Shown: positions 53,530 to 63,437, counted from the first letter of the stretch. The stretch is 64,000 bases of DNA from Prorocentrum cordatum (GCA_963575745.1 CAUYUJ010001484.1:1-64000); one strand, 5' to 3'. Made by a program: numbers and translations. The notes: generated by a model not told the origin, from the letters alone.

Positions 53530-56195
53530 GTGTAGGTGGAAGCGTGGAGTCGGGTAACGGAGGCTAAAGGTCGGAATGCTGCGATGGCACTGGCTGGACG
53601 TCGATTCGTGGAGGTGGAAGTGGAAAGTCGGATGTTGAAGGCCGGTGGTCGGGGTGCTGAGTTGGTGGAGGCTGGATGTCGATATGTAGAAGTGTTGTTG
53701 TGGACTCGGTTGCTGGAGACTGGTGGTCGACAGGTGGAGGTAAAGGTGGAAAGTCGGATGTTTGAGGCTGGAGGTCGGTGTGCAGAGCTGGTTGACGCTG
53801 GAGGTCGACAGGTGTAGGTGGAAGTGGAAAGTCGGCTTCTGGAGGGTGGACGTCGGGGTGCTGAGCTGGTTGACGCTGCAGGTCGATGGGTGGAGGCGAC
53901 GGTGGCACGTCACATGCTGCTGGAGGCTGGGGGTCAGAGTGCGGAGCGGCTGGACGCTGGACGTCGATAGGCGGAGGTGGAGGTGGAAGCTTGGATGCTT
54001 TAGGCTGGAGGTCGGAGTGCTGAGCTGGTCGACGCTGGAGGTCGGCGGGTGGAGGTGGAGGTGCAAAGTCACATGCTGCTGGAGGGTGGAGGTCGGAGGG
54101 CTGAGCTGCTGGACGCCGGTTGTCGAGAGCTGGAGGTGGAGGTTGAGGTGGAAAGTCGGATGCTGGAGAGTAAAGGTCGGAGCGCTGAGCTGGTCGACGC
54201 TGAAGGTCGATGGGCGGAGGTGGAGGTGCAAAGTCACGTGCTGCTGGAGGGTGGAGGTCGGAGTGCTGAGCTGCTGGACGCCGGTTGCTGACAGGTGGAG
54301 GTGGAGGTGGAGGTGAAGTCGGACGCTTGAGGCTGCAGATCGGAGTGCTGAGGTGGTCGACGTTGGAGGTCGATGGGTGGAGGTGGAGTCGGAAAGTCAC
54401 ACGTTGCTGGAGGGTGGAGGTCCGAGCGCTGAGCTGCTGGACGTTGGAAGTCGATAGGTGGAGGCGGAGGTCGAAGGCCGGAGGTTGAAGATTGGAAGTC
54501 GAAAGCTGGTGGTGGATGCTCGGAGTTGGAAGGTCGAAACTGGATGTATGTCAGGTGGGGCTGACGGTCGATAGGTAGAGGTGGAAGTGAGAGGTCGGAT
54601 GTGTGAAGCTGGAGGTCGATAGGTGGAGGTGAAAGTGAGATGTTGATGCCTGCGGGCAGATGTTGACGAAGAAGTCGGGCAGCAACGTCTCGTAGCAGGA
54701 CTGGTTGTACAGACTCCTGTGCTGTGGGAGGGACGGTTGCCGGACAGCTCCTGGAAGTGGTATCTTTGCCCACGTCCGTGACATTCCCAAGACGGCTCCG
54801 GCGGTAGTCGAAGATGTGATAGCACTCCAGGCCGAGGTCAGAATTAGAAGCAGGAGTCGGAGAAACAATTCTCTGTCTTGAAGCCAGCGTCGTCCCTGTA
54901 ACCGCTGGTGGTGAAACGCCAAGGGGGGCGGGTGACACCTGAGGTAGGGTTCTGTCCTGGGCCGATCCTCCTGGTATGGCTCCTTTGGGAAAGACGCCCT
55001 TTAATTGAGACATGTCCCTTCCAGGGCCCGTGGGTCGGAGTAGGCGGTGGGAGGGGGGAGGGATGGGGATATCAATCGTTGGTGATTGGCCCCATGCTGT
55101 CCTTAGCCGGATCGTGGAGCCGGAGTGGTTGAGCAGGGAGCCAGGATCGGAATCAAAGTTGGCGTGGTATCTGCAGGTAAGAGGAAGTCTGCACTCGATG
55201 GCTGGAGGTGGAGGTGCAAAGGCGCATGCTGCTGGAGGGTGGAGGTCGGAGTGATGCGCTGCTGGACGCTGGAGGTCGATGGGTGGAGGTGGAGGTGGAA
55301 AGTCACATGCTGCTGGAGGGTGGAGGTCGGACTGCTGAGCTGCTAAACGCTGGAGGTCGATAGGTGGAGGTGGAGGTGCTGTACTGGTCTCTAGGTGTGC
55401 GCTGCACGTGTCTGCTGGCTCATTGTTGATGCTTCGTTGTTCTCCTTGGTCGTGAAACTGGGGCCAATGCGTTGGGTTGCTTACCGGAACGTCGCCACTC
55501 ACGTGCCTGAGTGCTCCGCGGCCTCCCCCAAAGCTCTGATGTGGACGTTGAGCTCATGGTGGAGGTAAAGGTGGAAAGTCGCATGCTGCCAGAGGGTGGA
55601 GGTCGGAGTGCTGCGCTGCTGAACGCTGGAGGTCGACAAGTGGAGGTGGAGGTGGAAAATCGGATGCTGGAGGGTTTAGGTCGGAGTGTTGAGCTGATGG
55701 ACGCTGGAGGTCGATGGGTGGAGGTGGAGTCGGAAAGTCACACGTTGCTGGAGGGTGGAGGTTGAAGTGCTGCGCTGCTGGACGCTGGAGGTCGGTAGGT
55801 GAAGGTAGAGGTAAAGGTGGAAAGTTGGATGCTGGAGGGTGGACGTCGGAGTGTTGAGCTGTTGGACGCTGGAGGTCGTTGTGGAGGTGGAGGTGGGAGG
55901 TCACATGCTGCCAGAGGGTGGAGGTATGAGTGCTGAGTTGCTGGACGCTGGTTGTCGGTAGCTGGAGGTGGAGGTGGAAAGTCGGATGCTGGAGGGTGGA
56001 GGTCGGAGTGCTGCGCTGCTCGACGCCGGAAGTCGATGGGTGGAGGTGGAGGTGGAAGGTCACATGCTGCTGGAGGGTGGAGGTCGGAGTGCTGGGCTGC
56101 TGAACGCTGGAGGTCGATAGGCAGAGGTGGAAGTGGAGGTGGGAAGTCGATTGTTCGAATCTCGAGGTCGGAGTGCTGAGCTGGAGGTAGAGGTG
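53530..56195 (-). repeat. 81-bp (27-codon) minisatellite inside the LINE
   Basis: Units such as GTCGATGGGTGGAGGTGGAG...CTGCTGGAGGGTGGAGGTC...GAGCTGCTGGACGCTGGAG recur at 81-bp steps in three blocks (about 53,570-54,540, 55,195-55,390 and 55,555-56,195), over 20 units in all. On the minus strand one frame reads PPPPIDLQRPAAQHSDLHPP; the frame continuous with the endonuclease reads Ser/Thr/His/Leu-rich repeats. The unit is a multiple of three, so several frames stay open for hundreds of codons. Confidence 0.9.
54640..54860 (-). repeat. Non-repetitive cassette within the LINE array, copy 1
   Basis: Encodes CPATVPPTAQES and RDVAARLL with a YHIFDYRRSRLGN block; a second copy at 56,195-56,400 encodes CPATVPPTAQES, RDAAARPL and YHTSDNRQNRIGN. 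The pair defines a higher-order period of about 1.55 kb. Confidence 0.75.
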
Positions 56196-56400
56196 AGATG
56201 CCGAAGCCCGTTGGTAGGGGCAGAGGTCGGGCAGCAGCGTCTCGCCGAAGCGATCGTACCCGTCCAGACTCCTGTGCAGTGGGAGGGACGGTTGCCGGAC
56301 AGCTCCGGGCAGTGTCGTTCCCAATACGGTTCTGGCGGTTGTCGGAGGTGTGGTAATACTCTGGGCGTTCAGCTCCATGATCCTGATCATGGGAGGGCCC
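56195..56400 (-). repeat. Non-repetitive cassette within the LINE array, copy 2
   Basis: Homologous to 54,640-54,860; both contain GGGAGGGACGGTTGCCGGAC and CAGACTCCTGTGC. Confidence 0.75.
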
Positions 56401-56941
56401 GTCGTAGAGAAAAGAATGTTGAGGATAAGGCTCAGGAGGGTCAGCAACATCTGGAACCAAAGCGGTGGGCATCCCGAAGTCTGTCCTGGAAGTAATGGTC
56501 GCTGGGGAACTGTCGGAATTGGTAACTTTGCCCGAACTCACAGTAACACCTGCAAAAAAAGACGAATAGAGACGAGGAAGAGGTCAGGAGGATCGGGAAG
56601 ATGTGGAACCAGACGAGTGGATGTGTCGGTGTCTTTGCCCGTGATCTCCACGTCCGGAAGAACAGAATAGATCTTGTTATGTTGTGGCTCGGGCGCTGGC
56701 GGAGGCTACCAGGGCCCGCCATGCGTCCTACTTGGACCCTTTGGACCCCCCTTTGCGGATCCTTTTAGATTCTTCACGGCACGGGTGACGATCTCATCAC
56801 ATTTCGCGGTAAGCTGTCAATGTTGCGTGGTTGTGCAAGGCTCAAGCTGCCCATTCTCCAGGGGGCCACTCCCGGAGAACCGTGCCTCCATCAATCTTCA
56901 CGGTAAGAGCCAACTCTCCACCCAACTGTAACCGTGTATGG

Positions 56942-57762
56942 TTAGTCTGTGTCGTCGACGCGTATGGGATAAGTGATGCCCATTGTGTCCTTCAAAATGT
57001 AGTTGGCGCCAAAGCAATAGTTGCGTGCAGCACGGATCAGTGGTGGACGATCGCTTCTAGCCCAAATCTGCCCGCTCTTGTTGATCTTGGCGGTCCGAAT
57101 CTGGCCAACCGCAAGGTTTCTGTCGTCAATGCTGAGAAACTCTATGGATAGCATTGCGTTGAATTCCCCCTTGGCATACATGTTGGTTGGCGCCGGTGCC
57201 CCTAGACGTTGTAGTTCCTGTTTGATCCAACCGCTTGCATCCCTCAAGGTGTCGAACTCGTCGAGGTTTCCGATGACAGCAGTGATGTCCTCTTGTCTGT
57301 GATGCTGTTGGTGCTGTGGGTGACGTGTGCTGCTGGACGTGCTGGAGTATCTCGTTGCTGCTTCATTGCTTCGATGTCCATCTCCAACTGCAGTAGTTTG
57401 GCGTTGGTAGTCGAGTCCACTGTCGCTGCGAATTTTGCTGATGACGGCTGGGACGAAGTTTCCAAAGCCGATACACGTTTGGTAATGTCGTCGATTGATG
57501 CTTGAAGAGGTTTCACTGCGGTGTCAAGGGCCTCACGCGAGATCCCAGATGTCTTGATGGCTGTGGTGTCGTTGCGGATCGGTTCCAACTGTTCGTTCAG
57601 GATGGCTTTGAGCGTCTCTGCAGTCAGAGCCACTCCAGGAGCCACGTTGGTGCCCGTGGTGTTATTCTTGTCGGCGTTATTCAGCTGCTGTTCGAACAGG
57701 TCCTGACGCGAGCTTGTGCCTTCTTGGTCGACCTAGAGCGGCGAGTTGCCAGTGCGGGCCAT
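56942..57762 (-). pseudogene. LINE ORF1 (coiled coil + RNA-binding-like domain)
   Basis: ATG at 57,762 (MARTGNSPL) followed by TAG at codon 10 (57,735-57,733), then an open frame with a coiled coil (LTAETLKAILNEQLEPIRND...DDITKRVSALET). A frame change near 57,260 joins DITAVIGNLDEFDTLRDASG to WIKQELQRLGAP...MLSIEFLSIDDRNLAVGQIR, a compact alpha/beta region like the RRM-type domain of LINE ORF1 proteins. The frame stops at 56,942. Plausible coding (VKIDGGTVLREWPPGEW) continues in another frame to about 56,850. Role by family: nucleic-acid chaperone in the retrotransposition RNP. Confidence 0.7.
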
Positions 57763-57938
57763 TTTGTCCTGCCCACCTTTCAAAGCCGAGCGTCGCGGCT
57801 CAGGAGAAGAAATGATATGCTTTTCCGTCATGGCAACAGCAGCCCACAAGGGTGGCGTAAGAGAAAAAGGAATTGCGTGATGGAAAAGGAGTAGTAGGAT
57901 GAGCGGATGCCTTGAGCGGATGCCTTATTGAGCCATGG

Positions 57939-58000
57939 CGAAATGGCCCGAGGCCGGCATGCGAACCCTGCCACTGGGGCCTTCGGTGGAGCTCCCTATG
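57939..58000 (+). repeat. 61-bp direct repeat flanking the LINE, right copy
   Basis: See the left copy at 50,075-50,136; 59 of 61 positions match by eye, and the sequences diverge immediately beyond (TAGGCAAC versus GGGGTCAC). Confidence 0.75.
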
Positions 58001-58129
58001 GGGTCACGAAACGCTGTGCTGGGTGGGTGAAACGCAAGGAGAAGGGGGGAGGGGGAGGAGGGAGGAAGGAGGAACGCGGGGACCGTCTCTTCAAAACGAG
58101 GACCCAACACCACAGGATGGTTGGGAAAA

Positions 58130-58345
58130 ACAGGTCGCCAGGAAATCACGACGGGACCCCCGCAGACCTCATCCTCGACTGCACACAAGGTGACACTGGG
58201 CAAGAGCGACCTCTGGTACGCGGCTTTAGGAGACCGCGAAGGGCCCGAATCCAAGCGGGCGGGCCAGTGCTGGAACCACCCCTGTGAGCCCGCACCAAAG
58301 GTCACTCCAGCGAAAGGCCTCTCTTACGCGTAGCCGACATCCTCC
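58130..58345 (+). repeat. Family D repeat, diverged copy
   Basis: GGGCAAGAGCGACCTCTGGTACGCGGCTT...GTCACTCCAGCGAAAGGCCTCTCTTACGCGTAGCCGA matches 63,615-63,760. Confidence 0.7.
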
Positions 58346-58648
58346 TTCGGGGCACCTCTCGAGCCGGACTGGCCCGTGGGGGGCCCACCTCGGGCCCCCC
58401 GACGGGCCGCGCGACGAAAGCGCCAGAGGTGCGACGAGAGACAGAGGCGCCCAGATCTCGTGGCCTGTGTGGGGGAACCCAAAGGCACCGATGCCGCTGC
58501 TCCACGGACCTCTCCCGGGGCGCGCTCTGGCCAAGCCTTCGAGGCGAGCCCCGCGGCGGCGACGAGGGCCTCACGGGCGGCCCACGAAGGCGAAGGCTGG
58601 GCAAAATCCAGCGGCGGCGAGCCCCAGGAAGGGCCCACGAAGGCCACA

Positions 58649-58880
58649 GCCGGGCTCGAGCAGCGGCCTCGGGGCCTCTTCCTCCTCGGACGGTGCCGGC
58701 CGCTGGGGCGCCTCCCCGTCGGCGCACGCCCCCAGCTCCAGCAGCGCCCCGAGCGCGGCGGCGTGGCCGCGCGCCGCAGCCTCGTGGACGGCCCGCCGGC
58801 CGCTGCCGTCGGCCGCCTCGGCCCGCGCCCCGCGGCTGGCCAGGAGCGCCAGCAGCTCGCGGTGCCCACCTCGGCGCTCG
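58649..58880 (-). CDS. Ankyrin-repeat exon
   Basis: Encodes GGHRELLALLASRGARAEAA then DGSGRRAVHEAAARGHAAAL GALLELGACADGEAP: the end of one ankyrin repeat and one complete repeat with the expected GH..., LL..GA and AVHxAAxxGH positions. The minus-strand frame is closed by intron-like sequence on both sides; exon edges are not certain. It is followed by a Glu-rich APSEEEEAPRP segment. Confidence 0.6.
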
Positions 58881-58934
58881 GGGGCCCCAAGACGATGCGG
58901 CGACGGACCGCGCGGTGCCGTCGGAGGAGGAGCT

Positions 58935-59015
58935 CGAGAGGAGGAGGAGGAGGAGGAGGAGGAGGAGGAGGAGGAGGAGGGATGAGAAGGAGGAGAAGGA
59001 GGAGAAGGAGGAGGA
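58935..59015. repeat. (GGA)n microsatellite
   Basis: GGA triplets with AAGGAG variants. On the minus strand it is a long pyrimidine tract just upstream of the ANK exon. Confidence 0.9.
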
Positions 59016-59199
59016 GGACCATGCCACCACACCGCCTGGGGAACCTGGAGGCCCCAGCTGCTGCCCGAGGCGTCCTCGGTGGAGCGGCCCGAGCCCCGAA
59101 CCCGCGCAGCCTCCCTCGAGACGGCTTCGGTGGATCGGCCCGAGCCCCCCGAGCCGTCACTGACGCACCACACGGCGTGGCCACCACACCGTTCGAGGG

Positions 59200-59255
59200 C
59201 CCCTGGCCACCCCGCGCTGCGGCGTGGAGGGGCGTCACGGCGCCGGGGCCCTCGG
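59200..59255 (-). CDS. Short ankyrin-repeat exon fragment
   Basis: Encodes GAVTPLHAAARGGQ, the TPLHxAAxxG signature of an ankyrin first helix. Very short, so weak alone, but supported by strand and position between two other ANK exons. Confidence 0.4.
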
Positions 59256-59909
59256 CGCCGACCTCGGGGAATCCAAAGAAACAATCGAGGCGAGTTCAGC
59301 CATTTTCTTATAATCAACTGCGGCGCAGCCCACATGCTCCAAGAGAGGTGGGAGAATCCTCTAGATGGTCGGCGTCCGAGCGCCAGCAACGACCGAACAG
59401 AGTGGCTGCAGCATGCTTCCGAAAACATCCCTGATCAAATGAAAATGCGAACAGAACAGCGGCCGCCGATGCCGATGGAGGGCCTCCCCGGGTGCCGAAA
59501 GGGCGAAAACGACGGGAAAGGCTCTGACCAGAATGTCGAGGCGAATCCAGCCGTGGCGACGCGGTCCTCCCAAAATGCCCACAGGGCGACAACGAAGGCA
59601 AGGGTTCTGACCTGAATGCTATAAAAATGCGACAACGAGGGAATGGTAGCGCGGCCCTGAGATTCGGCGTTGCAAAAAAGATTCAAACATCGCGAAAGAA
59701 CACGCCCAAAGCCCTAGACCCCATCCTTCTGCGCCACGTCTCGAGCTGGTCGGCTCCGCAAAGGCCCCCCCGGAGAGCACAGCCAGGCGAGAGAGCGCCC
59801 GACGTGGAAGAAGAGAGGGCACCCGTGCCTCTCCCTCCCCTGGCGCCGCCGCTCCAAGAAGTCCGCGCGGAGTTCCGACATCGGCCGCAAGAGTTTTTTC
59901 TTTTTTTTC
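59256..59909. other. Putative intron with family C-like and exon-less sequence
   Basis: The segment 59,630-59,760 is related to family C (ACGCCCAAAGCCCTAGACCCCATC, CGTCTCGAGCTGG). No ANK coding. The word TGACCRGAAT..CGAGGCGAATCCAGCC resembles 63,895-63,925. Confidence 0.4.
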
Positions 59910-60475
59910 GCTGGAGCGACCTGCAGTGAAGTGCGGACCCGCAGGGGCCCATCCTGCACTGGCTTGTGCGCTTGGGCTTGCCTTCCCGGCGGCCCCCTGA
60001 AGCCGCGCACCAAAGGACACTCTTGCCTTGGGTCACTCTTGCGTGTACGTTGGCAACGAGCCCGGACCCCCGACGCCACGATTCTTTAATGACGTCGACC
60101 CCCAGAGGTCTCGACCCGTTCCCCAGGACCAGCTTTCCATCCCGAGTCGTCTCTTCACGGCCCCGAAGCCCTGCAAGGGCCCCCGAAGGCCGAAAAAAGC
60201 AAAACGCCTCCCGTCGTGATTTGCTCATACCTCGAGGGGGTCTGGGTCCTCGCGACCCAGGCGAGCCCAGAATCGAATCGATAAGTCGGATCGGCGATCG
60301 AAATGAATCGGATCGGCGGAAATCGGCAGCAAAGTCGGGAGAACTCGAATCGGCAGAGATCGGCAGGCTGGTAGGCATCCCCTGAGAAATCGGAGCCCGA
60401 ATCGGCATCCGAGGTCGAATCGGATCAGAATCGGAAGCCATCGAAATCGAATCGAATCGGAGGAACCGAAACGAG
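59910..60475 (-). repeat. Family D repeat, copy inverted relative to 63,165-63,735
   Basis: Near-identical reverse complement of 63,165-63,735 over about 560 bp, including the CGATTC-rich part (60,280-60,475) and GACGTCGACCCCCAGAGGTCTC. Only a handful of differences by eye. On the minus strand its start (GGCTCGTTTCGG) abuts the end of the ANK exon at 60,477, so it occupies the start of the following intron. Confidence 0.9.
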
Positions 60476-60476
60476 C

Positions 60477-60686
60477 CCTGGCGGCGACCTGGGCCTTCGC
60501 CGCCAGCAGCGCGGAGGCGGCGGCGAGGTGCCCGGCGCGGGCGGCCACGTGCAGCGGGCGCCAGGCGCCCGCAGTGCAGGGCGGGCCGCTCTCCGCGGCG
60601 CCGCCGGCGGCCTCGGCCTGCAGCAGCGCCGCCAGGCACGAGCGGTGGCCGGCCTGCGCCGCGCAGTGCAGCGGGCGCATGGCGTC
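60477..60686 (-). CDS. Ankyrin-repeat exon, two repeats
   Basis: Encodes DAMRPLHCAAQAGHRSCLAA LLQAEAAGG... and WRPLHVAARAGHLAAASALL AAKAQVAAR: two ankyrin repeats with intact PLHxAAxxGH and LL motifs. It is preceded on the minus strand by CCTGGTCCTCCCCAG, a good acceptor, just before GAC at 60,686. The 3' edge GCCGCCAG lies directly at the start of family D. Ankyrin repeats mediate protein-protein contacts; the partner and the rest of the protein are unknown. Confidence 0.65.
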
Positions 60687-60689
60687 CTG

Positions 60690-61209
60690 GGGAGGACCAG
60701 GCGTGGCGCTCTGGGCGTACACTTTTTGGTCTGCGCGTCGAGAGCGAGCCTCTTCCGGTTAAGAGCTAGGCGGGCCACGCAAAGCACTAATTGGGGAGAC
60801 AGAGCACAGGCGGGCGGGGCCTCAGGCGGCCGGAGGGCGGGCCGGGGTGCAGGCGGTGCCGAGGAGCTTGCACAGGAAAAGGAACGCCTGCTCTGGGCGT
60901 ACACGGCGGGGCGGGAAGGGGGAGGGAGGGGACATGCACAGAATTCACCAAGATCCCCACGAGCCCGGCACAGTACGTGCAGTGCCGGGGGAGGCGGACC
61001 GTGAGCCCCATCCCACCATCAGAGGGGGATGCGAAGTCCCTGGCGACGGGGGGGGATGGGCATGGACCGGCATCATAGCGGGCCCACAACCAAAAAGCGG
61101 CATCAAAGCCTCTGCTCATCGACATTCCAGGCTGATCCACTCACGGATCCAACTCACCACTTGATACCCCCTTCATTCCATGCGTAGCAGGCGTTCCCTT
61201 CAGTCAGGA
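60690..61209. other. Upstream of the ANK exon; no gene called
   Basis: Two TGGGCGTACAC words (60,712 and 60,894) mark a weak ~180-bp-offset duplication. No supported coding. Confidence 0.4.
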
Positions 61210-61380
61210 ACAAGTGATAACGCAAGCTTTTTCGCCATTTTCCACCTCTGGGGGCTCTTAATGGGCCGCGGGACCGTCAAGAAACGATTCAGGATGAAAA
61301 ACCGGGCGAGGGGAACGGGTCGAGACCCCTGGGGTCGACGTCATGAAAAAATCATGACGTCGGGGGTCTGGGTATGTTGC
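61210..61380 (+). repeat. Family D repeat, diverged copy
   Basis: TTTTTCGCCATTTTCCACCTCTGGGGG..., CGTCAAGAAACGATTCAGGATG, AGGGGAACGGGTCGAGACCCCT and GGGTCGACGTCATGAAAAAATC match 63,445-63,575. Confidence 0.8.
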
Positions 61381-61869
61381 TCCCATCGCACTTCAGGACC
61401 ACATCCCAGAAATAGTTTCGAGCACCCGGAAAGGTATCGAAACGGCGTCTGCCCGACACGCCAGCGAAGTGTCGAAGGAGTATCGCCTCCTAGGACCCGA
61501 CGCGTGAAAACCCTGCAATTTGGGTACTCTCTCTTGGTGCTCCAAATTCTTGCTGGCGATCCAGCCTAAAATAGGTTGGAACATCATGACCCCATCTGTG
61601 CGCAAACGGGGAGGGTGGACATCGGGGTAATCGGTCCGCATCGCTGGGGCACAGTCATAAATGACAGTAAGGATGCAAGCCCCTTGGACGGTGGTGTTGA
61701 AGTTTTTTCGAGCGCATCGGGCCATCAAGAGTAGTCAAGGATGAACCAAAGAGGTGCGGATGCAAGGATACCCTTGGGAATGTTACCCATCCTTACCATA
61801 GGTTTCGAGTGTAGGGGAGGGGGAGGGGGAGGGGAGAGAAACGAGGTCGGCCACGCAAAGAATTGGACT
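61381..61869. other. Unique sequence, no gene seen
   Basis: Ends in a GGGGAGGGGGA purine tract (61,815-61,835). No repeat family recognised. Confidence 0.4.
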
Positions 61870-61998
61870 GGGGGAGGGGGGGACAGCTTCTTAGAAGCAC
61901 CCCTGCTTCTCAGAAGGCGTGGGCCTTACATCTGCAGATGTAGGGCCCGCGCCTTCTAAGAAGCAGCCTCCTTCTAAGAAGCTGTCGCCCCTCCCCCA
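61870..61998. repeat. Long palindrome, ~64-bp arms, no loop
   Basis: Arms 61,870-61,934 and 61,935-61,998 are reverse complements with a few mismatches; the centre is ACATCTGCAGATGT. Each arm contains two CTTCTNAGAAG mini-palindromes, so four lie in the structure. Flanks are G-rich on the left and C-rich on the right. Confidence 0.9.
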
Positions 61999-62134
61999 TA
62001 CCCCCTTGTGCGCGCCGTCACGGTGAAAAACCCTTAGATGAGGCCTTCAGGGTCTGGAAGCCAGTGGGACTCCAATCGTGGTTTGGCCATGGATATGCCG
62101 CCGCGCCAGTGTTTTGAACGCGCCCCAGTGGACG

Positions 62135-62235
62135 ACGCCGACACCACGGCAAACCCACGGCAAACCCTGCGTCCCGCACCCCAAATGGACGAGGCCGCCA
62201 CGCGCCAAACCCCACGGCAAACCCTGCAACCGAGG
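62135..62235 (+). repeat. Short tandem duplication (ACGGCAAACCC...)
   Basis: ACCACGGCAAACCCACGGCAAACCCTGCGTCC is echoed by CGCCAAACCCCACGGCAAACCCTGCAACC about 70 bp later. Confidence 0.6.
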
Positions 62236-62394
62236 CGGCGTTTGCCCACGTGGCCGAGGCGCCCTCCGCAAGACGTGAGGCTGCGCGTCGGAACAAACGG
62301 CGCGACGACATGCCAATGCGGCCCTCATCTGATCAGGAATCCCCCAGGGTCTGGAGCCTCCTGGGCACACTCCTCAACAGACGCCCCCACCGTA

Positions 62395-62560
62395 CCCTGA
62401 GATCCTGGCCTTGCGATTTTTTCACACTGGGCGTGTTCGCCCAGATCTGGGCCCAAAGGACCCTCACAGAACGATCTTGCTCCAAAAATGTCGCCGAAAG
62501 ATGAGGTCCAGGGCTCCCGTCGCAATTTTTCGCGATGTTGCAACTTGTGCGCAGCGTCGG
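62395..62560 (+). repeat. Family C repeat, copy 2
   Basis: Counterpart, in opposite sense, of 48,175-48,345; the same GGACCCTCACA and GAGGTCCAGGGCTCC words. Confidence 0.65.
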
Positions 62561-62814
62561 ATCCCAGGGCACACCGATCCTGGCCAGCCCCATTCTGGGC
62601 CCAGGATCGGTGTGTGCGCCGTCCTGGCATGTGCAGGATGGCATGTGCGCCGATCCGGGACCCATGACAGGCATGGCCGGGACGGGTATGGAGTTGCAGT
62701 TGGTGCCCTCCGACGTCCGCGTCCCGCGCGGAGGCCTTGGCGCCGAACGACAGCAGGACGGGTCGAGGAAGAGGAAGCGGCACGACACACAAACTTCCGT
62801 CGCCTGCACGCAAG

Positions 62815-62995
62815 ACCGGGGGGAGGAGGGAGGAGGGAGGACGGAGGAGGGAGGAGGGAGGAGGGAGGAGGGAGGAGGGAGGAGGAGGAGGAGGAGGAGG
62901 AGGAGGAGGGAGGAGGAGGAGGAGGAGGAGGAGGAGGAGGAGGAGGAGGAGGAGGAGGAGGAGGAGGAGGAGGAGGAGGAGGAGGAGGAGGAGGC
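62815..62995. repeat. (GGA)n microsatellite, ~180 bp
   Basis: GGAGGGAGGAGGGA then about 40 GGA triplets. Confidence 0.95.
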
Positions 62996-63114
62996 TGAGG
63001 TCACGAAAAACCACGGCGGACGGTGCTTGGTAACATATTCGGCCTCGGGGGTCCCTCGCCGGGCCTCTGGGGCTATCAAAGAAAACGCCTCGCCGGTCCA
63101 GGGGAACGGGCCTC

Positions 63115-63437
63115 GCCTGGGTCGCGAGGACCCAGGCCCCCTCGAGGTACGAGCAAATCACGACGGGGCTCGTTTCGGTTCCTCCGATTCGATTCGATTT
63201 CGATGGCTTCCGATTCTGATCCGATTCGACCTCGGATGCCGATTCGGGCTCCGATTTCTCAGGGGATGCCTACTAGCCTGCCGATCTCTGCCGATTCGAG
63301 TTCTCCCGACTTTGCTGCCGATTTCCGCCGATCCGATTCATTTCGATCGCCGATCCGACTTATCGATTCGATTCTGGGCTCGCCTGGGTCGCGAGGACCC
63401 AGACCCCCTCGAGGTATGAGCAAATCACGACGGGAGG
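63115..63437 (+). repeat. 53-bp direct repeats flanking a CGATTC-rich segment
   Basis: GCCTGGGTCGCGAGGACCCAG...CCCCTCGAGGTAYGAGCAAATC ACGACGGG occurs at about 63,115-63,167 and 63,385-63,437. Between them lies about 217 bp of degenerate CCGATTC/GATTCGA words. The 60-kb copy retains one flank and the same insert. Confidence 0.85.

Larger units (their letters stand above)
50137..57938 (-). mobile_element. 7.8-kb LINE (ORF1, APE endonuclease, RT) with internal minisatellite
   Basis: From 5' to 3' on the minus strand: 5' UTR (57,938-57,763), ORF1 (57,762-56,942 and beyond), an 81-bp repeat array (56,195-53,530), APE endonuclease (53,370-52,600), RT (52,000-50,900), C-terminal region (to about 50,325), 3' UTR, and a terminal CGCCT pentamer tail (50,152-50,195). 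The element is bounded on both sides by the 61-bp direct repeat. It lies between ankyrin exons on the same strand, consistent with insertion into an intron. Confidence 0.8.

Noticed and set aside
62411-63161. Poly-Gly, poly-Glu and poly-Leu ORFs around the GGA array
   Set aside because: Microsatellite translation; flanks are families C and D.
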